DNA of 64,000 nucleotides from Pterobdella sp. o SKG-2022 (taxonomy: Eukaryota > Annelida > Clitellata > Hirudinida > Piscicolidae), in NCBI GenBank assembly GCA_964035795.1, contig OZ038320.1:3473896-3537895 (forward strand). The letters are read 5' to 3'. Both the position numbers and the translations under genes were made by a program. Positions within the stretch are counted from its first letter, which is position 1. Every line of letters begins with the position of its first letter. This document shows, piece after piece, positions 1 to 13,800 of the stretch. The notes under the pieces are model-generated. The model was given only the letters and a program-made list of their open reading frames with translations. It had not been told where the DNA came from and did not search any database.

Positions 1-1540
1 AACTTAATAAAAAACAGACTCATTAAAAATTGTCTAATTTTAAAAATTAAAGATACATCTAAACCTCATATTAAACAGACAAGAATCTTATCTTGCTAGG
101 AATAAAACTTCCAATGAATCTTGCTTGTCCTATACTCTTTTACAACTTTTTAGATGTTTTTTCCATGATTTGTAACATTATTTATGGCAATTGTATTGAT
201 TATTATTTCCATTCAATTTTAATTATTTGTGTTTTTTTTGTAATTGATATTTAAAAATTAAATTCAACGTAACATAATTGTAATATAGAGTTTATACGTC
301 TGAACACTTGGAAATTGTAATCTAAAGATTATAAATGACACGTACGAAAATAGTTTGAAATTTTGACTTTTTTTTCATAAATAATTGAATTCCAAGAATT
401 TTTGAACACTAGTTCAATGGAAAATGAAATGATCTACCAAAATCCAATCCGCTATGACATTGCACAAATGTGAATCGTAAAATAGAAAAGTACAAATTGA
501 AAAAGTAAAAGTTGAAATAAAAAACGCAATAAAGCAACTCTTTCTAGTCTAAAATCGAATAAAGCCGCGGTTTGTGTGGCTAAACGTTAGTTTTTTGATC
601 TCTCATATATAAATTGTTTTTAAAACGCCAGTGTTTACATTATAAATTGCAAGCTCAAATTGAAAATTTAATTTATGGGTTGGTGCCAGAATTTTCTATA
701 TATGTGTGCCATTAAAATAATGGGGAAAATTTTTTAAACTTGGACACTACTACTATGTGTAGATTTACAAAAATGTTTCAACTGCTATTTAAAAATGATA
801 AAACTTCGAATTATGGACTTATAGATTTTAAAAATATTCTCTATTCATTTTATAAATTTAGTTGTTTACTTTCCATAATTAATATGACATATACACAAAA
901 GAATATGTCATTGTAGCATAATGACAAACAGATTGGATAATATAACTAGCTTACTTTTATAAAAGATTTATTGACAATTTTTGAAAAATTATAAATTCAA
1001 ATTGAAAAGATTGATTTAAATTAAATAAAAATATTTTCATCAATGAGATGAAAATTTATTGTGTTAAAATTTTCCATTTCAAATATGGATTCTGAACATA
1101 AAAATTAATATCTTTTTATGCTCTAATGCATGGTTTCATTGGGAAAAGGTAATTTTTAAACTGCAGACAGAAATGAAAAAATCAATTTTTTCAATTTAAT
1201 TATTGCCAGCTTGCACTCTACCAGCTGGAAAATCTCTTAATTTAAATTATTTCAACTTTTATGCACATAAATATTTTAAATTAAAATCATTTACAGTAAT
1301 TTAATTAATCCAATAAATTGTGATGTAACAAAATAATGTAAAAAAGTTATATGTAATATAATAATGTATTGAAATTATGCACAATATAATATTGAAATAT
1401 TATACAATATAATGATAAGAAGACTCAAATCACAGATTTTCTCAACCATGACCCTTTACAATTTTTAATGTTTCTTTAAGAAACTGAGAAGCACGATAAT
1501 ATGAATATTATATAATAAAACCAATAGAAATAATAAAAAA
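1..1540. other. Non-coding, probably intron of the channel gene
   Basis: AT-rich sequence with no exon-like or repeat signal I can support. It must be intron if the gene's first exons lie to the left, because exon A begins mid-codon. Confidence 0.5.
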
Positions 1541-1628
1541 ATAATGTATAAAACAATTAATAATAACGATAATAATATCAATGAAACTAATAATATCAAT
1601 AGCAATAATAATAACAATAAACTGGCAG

Positions 1629-1696
1629 ATCGACCTACGGAAGTGAAGTTAGGCGTCTACATAAACAGTTTCTACTCCATCAGTGAACAAACAATG
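1629..1696 (+). CDS. Channel exon A (N-terminal extracellular domain, first beta strand)
   Basis: Acceptor ctggcag, donor gtgagg, 68 bp; it starts with two bases of a split codon and ends in phase 0. It encodes [20 protein letters not shown] plus TM, aligning with the xVxIFINSFGSIxETTM segment of glycine receptors. The acceptor lies in (AAT)n/(AAC)n-rich intron sequence, and no upstream coding exon is visible at 1-1600. Confidence 0.85.
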
Positions 1697-4522
1697 GTGA
1701 GGTTTCGATTCTACATTGATATTTCGATGTCTTGATTGAATTTTACATGATCGAAATCTCATATGTTAACGTATAAACAATATGTGTTGTTTTTTTTATA
1801 GGTTTAATGCTTTTTTTAGACATCTTATGTAGTTTTTAATCCATGTGATTCTTGGTTCTAATGATCTACAAATAAGGCATATCGAAAATTTGTCATTTTT
1901 ATAAAATATAAATGTCTCTGAAAACTGATTACTTTTGAAGATTACAGAAAGCACGAAATAATTTAATGTTTCTGAATCAATTGTTTCAGTTTTTAAGACT
2001 CTGATATGTTAAATTCAATGAAAATTTCAAATGCTTGGGTCGGTTTCATACGCGGTTTGAAGGGGAATACAGCTTTATGAGTAACATCTCAAATTCCCTT
2101 TCATCTCACTCTGTCTGATTGATTTATTGTCCGTATTTTAAATTCACTTTGAAAAGATTCCTGATTGATGATGTTTTTACAATGTTATATATATTTAATG
2201 TTGCATTTCTTACGATTGTGATTCAGACTGTTTCAGCTCATAACTCAATTGGTTTTTTTATATTTTCAATTTCAAAAGATATCTGTTATGTTGTGCCGCC
2301 ATTATTTCCAATCAAATTTGTTTTTATGTTTGAATTTATAGATCCAATATATTGTGTTTTTATATATCTATGATTCAAATGAAAAAATTGATATTAATAC
2401 TGAAATTTGAATCCAATGATATTGGATAAAATGTGTTACAAAATAGTAATTCAAAGTTACGTAAATTATTGATTTATTTGACTTTATCTTTAGTTTTTTT
2501 GAAATTATTTATTTGTTTATAATATCGTTTTCATCATTTGGAACTTTTTTAAATGCTATAATTAGCTCTAAATAAGGAAAAATAAGCTGTTTTAAAAAAA
2601 ACTGGAAAAATCTTTTTCCACTTTTGATGAAAGCATTCAAAAGTTCTTTTAAAAATGATTTTAAACTTGCAAAGTAATTTTTCAAAAAAATTTTTTCGTA
2701 AAAAAATTGAAAAGATAAATCAATATTAGTTTCAAAAAATCAAAGCTTGTTAAATTAGAAATATAAAAAAAGCGAAAAAAATGAATAAAAGCAAAATAAA
2801 ACCTTAAATTTCCTATTCGAAAATCATTTTAAAACTCATTCACATAGGCATTTTTCCCTTCCTTTCCATTAAGCTAGTGCGAGGTTTAGATAAGGAGTGA
2901 AGCCACCGACGTAGAATTGTGTTGAATGGCTAGCGTGACAAGAATGCTTAGTGAATAGCATACTAGGTGCATGGCCAATTTCAAATGAATCATTTATATA
3001 TTTAATATTTCGAAATATATATTTAAATTCTTGACAAACGTGATTTATGTTGTCATTTGAGATTTATATAGTGCGCAATTTATTAAAAAATGTGTTTTAA
3101 ATATTTGAAAATAAAGGTTTTCAAAAATAAACTCATTTTCTCGTGTCAAAAGCGATTTTTGAATGTAACAAACAAAAAGGAAATATGAAGGAAAAATATT
3201 TTAATATGGATGATGTTACACGAATAAAATAATATATTTAAAATTGTTGGAATGAAGGTTATATGAAAAATATTTTTTATAATGTAAATATACTTTTCAA
3301 AATCTTCAACTTTGCGCATAGCTTTCACATTAAAGAAATTCAAAAAACTTAAACATTGCTATTTTGATCGTTTTATCTTCATTTTTCATTTTGTATATAA
3401 CTATATTTCCTTTTGAGAAGAAGAAAAAACTTTTTTTGAAGAACAAAAAACCTTGGTAGAAAACATTTGTACACGGAGTTGTTAACACATTATGATGAAA
3501 AAGTGAACAATTTTGCTATAAAAATGCTCAACAACATTACTTCTGAGAAATGAGTCCCAAAAAAATAATAAAAGATTGATTAGAGCTATTTTTTTGAAAT
3601 TCAAAGATTTTATTTCCAACATTTTTCACTGATGCGTTTCAAAAAATTCGATCAAAAAAAACTTCCAATTATAATCGAAGTATTAGGTTAGAAACAATAT
3701 GTTAAATTTAAAAATGATTCGAAAGTTTTCTGAATACACGAACCTTTCCAATTCACTGTGAAATCATCTTTAGAAAATGATTTTTTTCACAATAGATCGA
3801 AAAGCTCCGTGCATTAAAAAACTTTTGAAGCCTTGTGTTAAACTTCTACACTTTATGATTGATTTTGTCTTGATAAAAGCATTTAAAAGATTTAATTCAT
3901 TTAAAAAATGAAGATCGGACACTCTCTTCATCATTATTCAAAAGTTCAAAAATTAATTTCACTTTTTCACAGGTAATACCACTAATTAGGTTTCTTGCTA
4001 AATCTCACTGTAACTATCCCTATCACAATTCAACTATGTTTTGTTAAAAAAATAGTTTCCCAACGTTTCTAGTTTTTTTTTGTTTTTTCTTATTTTATTT
4101 CACATCTTCGAGTTTCATAAATCTTTTCTTCTTGAATTTTTTTATTTGTTTACTTCTTATATTCCGTTACGCATGTTTTTTAATGTTGAAATCTATTCTG
4201 GTTTGTATTCAATAAATTATATTAATGTTTATTCAAATTCACTGTGATATTTATGGCTTGCTTCAATCTTTGAAAAAAAAACACTTTTTCGGATTTAATC
4301 AAATAATTCCAATGGTAAATTTCGAAATATTTCAGGATAAACTGAATTCATCGAAACTCATTACAAGTTAATGTACTTTAAATATTCATTTTTGAATGGA
4401 AACATTGAACAAAAATTATTAATTATATATTCAAACCTGGAAATACTGAAAAAGTATTTCAATTTGAACCTCTTCAACAAACTTGATTTTCAAATAATAA
4501 ATGATTGAACGTGAAGTTGGGT

Positions 4523-4556
<34 letters not shown>

Positions 4557-4792
4557 GAATAATAATAAAAAAAAATGAATAATAATAATAATAATAATAA
4601 TAAATAATAAAAAGCAAAAAAATAATAAAAATAATAATAATAAATAACAACAACAACAACAATAATAATAATAATAATAATAAAAATAATAAATAATAAC
4701 AACAAAAACAACAATAATAATAATAATAAATAATAACAACAATAATAAAATTAATAATAATAATAATAACAATAATAATAACAATAATAATA

Positions 4793-4824
<32 letters not shown>

Positions 4825-7800
4825 CGTCCTTCGCAGGCGAAAACGACCACAGATTCTATCTTCTATTCCTGGGTTTTGTGGGTGCGAAGATGGCTGATCA
4901 GGCCTATTCTCGCATTGAAAAGCCTTGTACACTTTGGGCAGAGATATGCTAAAGTAGAAACAAACTGAGAAGCAGTACTCGCTTTTATTTTGCGACGCTG
5001 GCGTTTCTGCTTTTGCTCTTCCAAACGCTTCGCCTCAAAGCTCGACACACCTGTGGAGACAGCGCTGCGCCAAGTAGGCCAGACTTGGGCCATTTCTTCC
5101 CAGGTGTCAGAATTAATGCCACAGGATTTCAGAGAAGCTTTCAGTGTGTCCTTTTATCGCTTTCTCTGACCTCCAAGAGCGCTTGCCTTCACTCAGCTCA
5201 CCGTAAAGCAATCGCTTTGGCAGGCGCTCGTCGGGCATTCTGAATACGTGGCCGGCCCACCTGTGCTGGGACCGCTTGAGAAACGCATGAACGCTCTCCA
5301 TTTTGGCTCTTTGGAGTACCTCTGTGTCGGGCACTTTGTCCTGCCATTTGATCTGCCATAATAATAATAATATTCTAAGTACAGCCTGGATTGACTACAA
5401 AAAAGCCTTTGATAATGTGCTTCATTCATGGATAATAATATCTGATCATCTCTATAAGATCTTTCCTCTTTTCATAAATTTTCTTGCTTCAGCTATGAAA
5501 CAATGGGAAACGACTCTTCTTTTGTCGAAACCGAACGGTATTTTAGCCTATGGTAACATCAAAATTAATAGTGGTATTTTTAAAGGTGACTCTTTATTTC
5601 CACTCTTATTTTGTCTGCCTCTATTTCCTTTAACTAAAATAATTAATAATAGTCAATATGGGTATAAAATGAAAAACAATAAAATAAATCACTTATTTTA
5701 TATGGACGATCTTAAATTATATGCAAGTAACGACAACGAGCTGGAGGGATTGATAAAAACGGCGAAGGTATTTAGTGATAATATAGGTATGCAGTTCGGA
5801 CTAGAAAAATGTGCAAAAGCCAGTTTCAAGCGAGATAAACTAGTAAAAACTAGCAATATTATAATAGATAATGAAACCATAATAAAGGGATTAGAACAAG
5901 AAAAATCGTATAAGTATCTTGGTGTAAATAAAGGCGATGGAATACAACATGCAAAAATGAAGGAGCAAATGTGCATTAGAAGAGGGAGATTAATTACAAA
6001 AGCAAAACTTAATCCAAAAAAACAGAATATTAGCAGTTAATACTTTAGCACTACCGGTAATGAAATTTAGTTAAAATATTTTAAATTGGAATTTAAATAA
6101 ACTTAAAAAAATAGACATTGAGATAAGAAAACTATTAACATGTCAACGAATACATCACCCTAAAGCAGATGTTGCACGTCTCTACATCCCAAGAAACAAA
6201 GGTGGAAGAGGACTGATGCAATTAAAACTATGTTACAAAACCACAACTATAGAATTATATAATTATTTAACAAAAACCAAAGATTGGATGCTGAACTTAA
6301 CACTACACCGTGAAAGTTCAAAAAAAAGCCACTCAGTTGTCAAAGAATCAATGAAGTTTAAAAGGGAATTTGACATTGAGTTTGACTTTTAACAGCTCGA
6401 GGCGATTGAAGTTGCTCGTAAAGAGAAAAAAAACTTCAAGCTAGAAGGCTTGAAACAACTTCAAGAGCAGTGGCATAACAAACCTCTTCATGGACAGTTT
6501 GCAGCAAGAGTCAACAATACTGATGTAGACAAAAAAGCAACTTATCAGTGGCTCATCAGCTCAAGACTCAAATCTGAAACGAAAGGATTTATAATTGCTG
6601 CACAAGATCAGAGTCTCTTCACCAAAAACTACCAAGCAAACATCATGCATAATGGCACAGAAGCCAAATGTAGATTTTGTGCTGACAAAGTCGAGACGAT
6701 TGACTATCTTGTGTCTGGTTGTTCCATTTTGACTCCTGGAGAGTATAAAACCAGACACGACAGAGTTGGGCAATACCTGCACTGGAAAATTTGCAAGCAT
6801 TTTTTAGTAGATACTACTAAAAATTGGTATGAGCACAAACCAGAGGCGGTCACAGAAGGACCAGGCTTTACAATCCTTTGGGACTTCCCAATCCACACAG
6901 ACCGCACAATCCAAGCTAATCGCCCAGACATTGTGGTCAAAGACAAACAAAGTAAAACATGCTATCTTATCGACATGAGCGTACCATCGGACAAAAATGT
7001 AGCAGCCAAAGTCTTTGATAAAATGTCAAAATACAAAGACCTGGAGATTGAAGTGAGCAAAATGTGGAAGCTCAAAGTCAAAACTACCCCTGTGGTTGTA
7101 GGAGCATTAGGCCTTGTCAAAAAAGGCATAGAAGAGCTCATAAATATGATACCAGGGAATCCTTCTCCGAGAAGTGCAGAAAATTGTTTTGACTGGCACA
7201 GCTCATGTGCTAAGAAGAGCTCTTTCTATCTAAATCAAATTTTTCATTCATCTTAGGATACTGGTAGTAACTTGATGATTGATCTCGAAATCACAAATCA
7301 AAAAGATAATAATAATAATAATACTACTCCTACTACTACTAATAATAATATTATTATTATTAATGTTATTATTATATACATTTATATAGCTAGGACATGG
7401 TAACTTCATAAAAGTTTGACTTTAGATCGGATCAGAGTTTGTGTCAAAGTGAGGCAATGAATCCTAGGCAGTTTATTTAGAAGCTTTTCGAATGAAAATA
7501 CTCCATTAAACCTCTACTAGATTATTCTCTTTCTATTCTTTGTGTTTTTTTAGTTTTTTCTCCGATTTTCAGATTATTGGTTTTTGTCTAAATTTTGAGC
7601 TTGTATGTGATAAAATCAATTCAAACTATCTTTAATTTGAAGTTGAATTTTGTTTTTAAAGTTTAATTGTTAGATCATCATAACAGCCCCCATAATTTCC
7701 ATCATAATAATTGGTGTTTTGGATTATTTACTTACAGAGTCCTAAGTGAAACTATGGTGGTGAATGAGCTTGCGACAAAAAAATATAAGAAAAACAATAA

Positions 7801-10800
7801 AAAGTAAAAATTTTTTGAAACAATAAAAAAACAATAAAATGATAAAACTAACAAACTCTTAACAAAAAAAATGAATTGAAAATAGAAAGAAAGTATTTGT
7901 TAAGTAACATTTGTTAGTGTGCACGTTTATTTGCGTGTGTTAGAAGGTGATTGAATGAAGCTTTTTTCACAGAGATTTTGTATGTTTTCTTAAGATGAAT
8001 TCCGTTCATCAGTAGAAATTTTCACTTCTACGAAGTGGCTCATCACTCATACATTAATAAATGAATAGAGCTATTTATAAAGAGGCGAGTGTGTGATTAA
8101 TCACAAAGTAGGAGGAAAAGGTGGGTGAAATGCAACTCGACCATCAGGTTGCCAAACAGAGGTTTTTGTTAGCGATTATTAGATTTCACAGGGTGTTACT
8201 CTGTGTGTGAAAATTGGGACATTAATTGCAACGTTATTAAGCTGTTTCAGGTGAGTTGCTGGGCTTTAAGCTGTAGCATAAGATGGAGAGGATTGGAGCG
8301 TGTGATGAAGAAGATGAGTTTAGTATGATCGTGCTTGAGTGGCATTACTTTTTATATTTGAAATTTATTTTTAAATTGCTGCGTGCACGTTAGGAGTTAC
8401 TGTCTGTGTATTTTGTTAGTTTTTTTTGTTAATTGAAAATAAACTAGGAAACAGTTTTTTCATAAACTTATATTCAGAATTTTTTTATGTTACTCTTAAA
8501 TTTTTTTTCATAAATTTTGTTTTAATTTATTGGGATTTAATGCCTTGAATAATTAAAAAAAAACTCACCATCAAGCGATATTTTCTGTTTGACAGTTTTA
8601 ATTTTTCATATAAAAGTTCAAATTGAAAAAATGACTCATACTTTTGGTGTATTGGGTTTTAGAAATGATTTTTATCGATAAATATTCCGATATTTTCTTA
8701 AACTCGAGAAAAATTTTACAACAAAAACCATCGATAAACCTGCTTAACTTTAATTGTTTTACTTCACTTCCAGAAGATAAAGATGTCGAAATGGTACTAG
8801 TGATGTCTTTATACATTATTAGCGTGAAAAATACCCAAAACTTTTCTCGAAAGAGTTTTACATATTCAACCTTCATTAATTTCCCAAAACACAATGGATT
8901 TTTTTATTTAAAGCTTCCTATGAAATTAATTAAACTTTAGCTGCATACACAAGCTAATCTAGTGCGTTTGTGTTGGCTTCTCAGTCGTTAAATATTTTTT
9001 TTAGTCAATTTTCAAAGAAGTAAATTTGAAATTTGATCCTTCCAAGCGAATCATGGATAAACTTGAATGATGTATCTTTTGAGTTTCAATTACGAACATT
9101 TAAAAACAATAAAATTCGAGAAATTTTGAATAAATTTATTTTAAACAGAGCTATAACTTTCAAATATTTCAGCTTCAAAATAAAACGTTGAAATGCATAT
9201 AATATTTTTGTATAATTATAATATATTGTAATTGTGTACAATTTTTTTTCCGTTCAGTGGAACTTCAATTTATTTTGAACAATCATCAAAATATATACGT
9301 GAAAACTTTTTCTTCAATAAAATACACGTTATATTAGTACAAAAAAATACATATCATCCACAGTATTTTCTAAATATTTCAACGAAAATACATTATAATT
9401 AAATTCACTTAAAAAAATTGTTTAAAAATCAGATTGAATTCAAAGCACACAGCGCATCGTTATGTGATAATTTAAACTTTGTGTTGATTCAACTGGTACT
9501 TTATTGTTTTATCTATTCCGCATGCATACCAGCTTAATTAAAGAGTTTATGTTAGAAGTAGCAGTTTTATACGAGTGTTTCAGGCAGTTGTTCGAGCAAA
9601 ATAAAGCAGGGATTACTTTGCAATAGATTTATTATGTCTTCTGAAATATCATTAGCAGTTATTTATTAATAGTTAATTATTTTTTTGGCTTTGTGAATAT
9701 CTTTGAAAATATTTGTTAATTATTTTTATTGAGCACTGACTAAGTGGGTTTTAATATTATTTTAATTGCAGTATAATGCAAGGCGCTTCCAAACCTTTTG
9801 CTACTATGAATACAGTAACATGAGAAAAAAAGCTGTAATTGAATTATTGGAAAAAATTTAAAATATTGTTTTTGTGGGATTTAAAACATCAAAAATTTGA
9901 GATAGATTTACCTTCACGTAAAGAATACATGGAAATTTTTAAAATTCTAAAAATAAATTTTTTCTAGAAAATTCTAAATGACTTGTTTTATAGAAACCTA
10001 CAAATTGATTTTCTATAGAGTACATTTCTAGTTTTCACAGTAATAAATTTATTTTTTTTGGAAAACAAACAAACTGTAAAAGCTTAAAACGATGCTGTTA
10101 CTAACCCTTGAACAAATGGGAATACCTTTTTATGGAATTATTTGCTTGCCAATCGAGAGGGATATTTAAAATGCGTTTTTTATCTGTCTTTAAGCCCAGT
10201 CTTACAGGAATAACTCTTAATAACTTAGAGGATGTGTTCTGTGTTCTAGTGAAGGTTTAAATTTGAAATACGTTCATAAAAGAGAAAATTCGAATAGGTT
10301 TTATTTAGTATTATATGGTCTTGCCACTTTGAAAAGTTGAAAAATAAGTTTATTGATGTTAAGATACTATTTTGGGAGTTTATCGTCTTCTTAAATAGAT
10401 ACCTTGAGAAATTAAATCCCGTGAAAACAGAAAACTCTCTAGAACGGCAGTTGTGATCAGCGATAAAACAATATTAAAACTCGACTATAATCGCTTTTGA
10501 AATGTATTTTTGGAAGATTTTTTAAATCTTTATTTTTTTGACGATTTTTTCATTATTTTTGTTTTATTCACTTAAAAAATGATTGTTTCTGAATGAGGTA
10601 TTGTGGTTATTGGAAAGCCTTTCAAACAAAAGGGTCGCTAAATCATTTTTTCTGATGCTTTATAGCAACTTCTTCCGGAGTAACAATCCTATTCACAATC
10701 ATCAATACTCCAACTAGCTTCAATTTTACGAATTAACATATTATTTCGGTATTTGAAATTTTTTTGTAATTTTGAAGTGAAAACTGCATGATTCGTCTAG

Positions 10801-13800
10801 TTTTCAGGTTCTGTTTGTTTTTCTCTAATAATGAAAATAAGCTCGAGACTGAGAAAAACCTTGGAAACAGTCTTTTGGAATATTAAAAAAAGTTTAACTT
10901 GAGTTTTAAATATTTCTTTAAATCATTTTATAAATTATCTCTACACATGAAAACATTCCTATAGACACATTTCAAAACTTCAAGCGCCTTTTGTGCAGGT
11001 CATCTTTCATAAAAGCGTGTTATCTAAATCTGATGAAATATAAAATAATACATTTTATAGGTTTTGACTGTTGAATTCAAAACGGCACGATAGAAAAATT
11101 TTTTTCCTGATGAAACTGTGGCAATTTATTAATTTGAACTGAAATTGGTTTTGTTAATCTCATTACAATTCACTGCTGGCTAGAAATCTTTTCAGCACAT
11201 TTTCAGTGCAATTAAATTTGACACTTCATATTTAGACGATGTCACAATAAAGTATTAGAGAATATTTTTTAAACATTCAAATATATTCTTTTTTGCATAT
11301 TTAGTTTCTAATGAATTTATCAATAAATAATTATATTAGGATGAAAAATCTTAATTTGATCGTTTTATAAAATTCCATTTTTAAATATTACAAAAATTGA
11401 AACGTTTCAATTTGCTTAAAACAAAACTATCAGTACTAAACAACAACAACAACAACAACAAAAACAACAACATATACAAAAATAAAAAAATATGCAACAA
11501 TAAAAACACAGACAAAATAAACAAAAAAAACAGTACATAACCATAAAATCTTTCTCAACATCATAGTGTTAATCTTCCTTGCACCCACACACACACAGGA
11601 CTACTCGGTCAGCATGTACTTGCGACAAAACTGGAGGGATCCTCGTCTCATGTTTCCACCTCTGTACAACAAAATATTCGAGATGAGAGTCGGGTCTCAG
11701 TACTTCAATAAGGTTTGGGCTGGAAATGGGTTGAAGGGGGGAAAGATGGGTTGAAAAAGGTGGAGATGGGTTGAGAGGGGGTGAGAAGGGAAGGAAGTTG
11801 GGGAAAGGAGCGGTAGGGTGGAATAGAAAGTTGGAGAAAATGAAGGTTGGTTAGGAAAAGAAAGGTTGGGTGAAAAAAAATATGGGAAAAAAGTTATTAT
11901 ACTGGTTGAAAGTATTTTTTTGGCGAGTTACAATTTGTTCAACTTTGTATAATGCGTTATTCGAAAACTAGGCTTTCTACAGAAACGCTCGAAATTTTTT
12001 GAAAATGTGTTCTTAAAAGTATTATATAGATGTGGTTTGAGGCACTAACGGTGTATTTGAGATGAAGGGATGACGTAAATTGAGTGTAAGAATATTCTAG
12101 ATGTATGGAACAACATAAGTCAATAAAAACATTTAGAGAGACGAAGTGTACAACGAAGAGGTAGAAGGGATGAAACTTAGCGGTTTATTAGGAGTAACGG
12201 TTGTTGAATGGATAATTTTATTTGTGTTGATTCTAATATTTAATTCTCTGGGTTGACGAATTTTTCAATTTTTAGTTGTGTATCAGTTAAGATTTTCTAC
12301 AGATATATTATTGTTGTTATGGTTGAAGTTTTAATGGAACGCGTTTGAAAATAACAAAAAACGTAAAAACTTCAATATTATCACTTATTAAACTTTTCAA
12401 AAATGTTGAGGTATCATCATCAGGCAACTTAAACTGATAGCGATTTATGACGTAAAACTTATTGATTAAAAATATAAAATATTCTCATTGGTGCTTTCAT
12501 TTAGTTATTCTTATAGATTTCAGGTAACATATGCTTAGTGAGGTTTGTTGCGAATTAGTGGGAATTTTTTTCCCTATTTTTTTTCCATAATCAAAATAGA
12601 GTACAGTTGTATTTATTTTGTTTTTTATTAGTTGCAAGAGCCTTAAAATTAACTCTATTATCTGTGGCAACTTCTGTTTTATAATTGATTCACTTTTCTA
12701 TTATTTTTCCTTGAGCACTGCAAATTTTTAAACTATTTCCATGAGATTTTTTGCGTCTGTTTTTTCAACATATTCCTGGAAATATAACTACCGAAACAAA
12801 CAATGGTTTTACAGATGATGAAGTAGTTTTTAAACTCTTTAGGTTTGGATCCCAGACACCTTTTTCAGAAACGAAAAAAGAGCCACATTCCATGACGTCA
12901 CGGTCAATAATCGTATGGTCAAACTAAACGCCACAGGGCATATCTGGTATGTCACCAAGTAAGTTTAGTTATTTTATTTTCCTTTTATAGAAAAAATTTA
13001 TCTGAATGGTTGCTGAGAGATTTGTGAATTTTGCATGGAATATATTTTGCATAAAATTGAAGGAATTTGAATTGAAATTTTTAAATCCGTGGAAAGATTA
13101 ACGCAAAACCTCTTTCCTTCATCAGCGCATTGTCACATTAAAAACTTGCCGGCAAATCTCAACGGAGTTCGTTGGTATACTAGCACTCATTACAGGAGCT
13201 TAATTATCAGGAGAACCATTATCTTGCGGTACTCAAACAGCTTCGAAATGGCAGCATGCGGCACATAAAGTGGAGGCAGATAGCTTGTGCGGGTCATTAT
13301 TTACAAACATCCTTTTATTTAAATATCTTTCCTAAGACGTTTTTTATCTCTTGTTTTCATCTTATTTTCTTATTTCGGATTTTAAAATATTTTTGTGGTC
13401 AATCTCTTTCGAAAAGTGTGTTTTTCCATTTACATTCATGTAAGTGAGATTTTAAATTTTTAAAGCTGAAACATTATTCGATGCTCTAATCATAGCCGCT
13501 AAAAGATTTTAGTTTTGTCGTTAGTTTCAATAAATCTGAAAGCTTTAAAGGCATAACTATAAAAAAATATTAATATTTAAACTGAATGAATGAATTCTTA
13601 AACCTTTAAAAATCGATAATGGACATGGTAGGAAAGAAATGAATGGTTTTTGTCAAAGGCACAATGAATGGTACGTGGGTTTTGTCTGGCCGCATTCCCT
13701 CAAGTTTTACGGCCCTCAATGAATGCACCAGCCTCTCTCTACTTTATGCTTTTCAATTTATTTTTTGCTTGATTTTTCATCTAGATCTATATTAGAAATG

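Larger units (their letters stand above)
1697..11598 (+). other. Channel intron after exon A (9.9 kb)
   Basis: Apart from the LINE remnants and trinucleotide repeats at 4.5-7.4 kb and a short (CAA)n run near 11441-11475, this is AT-rich with poly-A/T runs and short ORFs that match nothing. 1740-4500 and 7380-11430 hold nothing recognisable. Confidence 0.7.

Noticed and set aside
4431..4932. Minus-strand ORFs of poly-Leu/Ile/Tyr
   Set aside because: They are translations of the trinucleotide tract at 4528-4822.
8598..8940. Overlapping 98-codon ORFs on both strands
   Set aside because: Intronic AT-rich sequence with no domain, no splice sites tied to the flanking frames and no similarity that I recognise.
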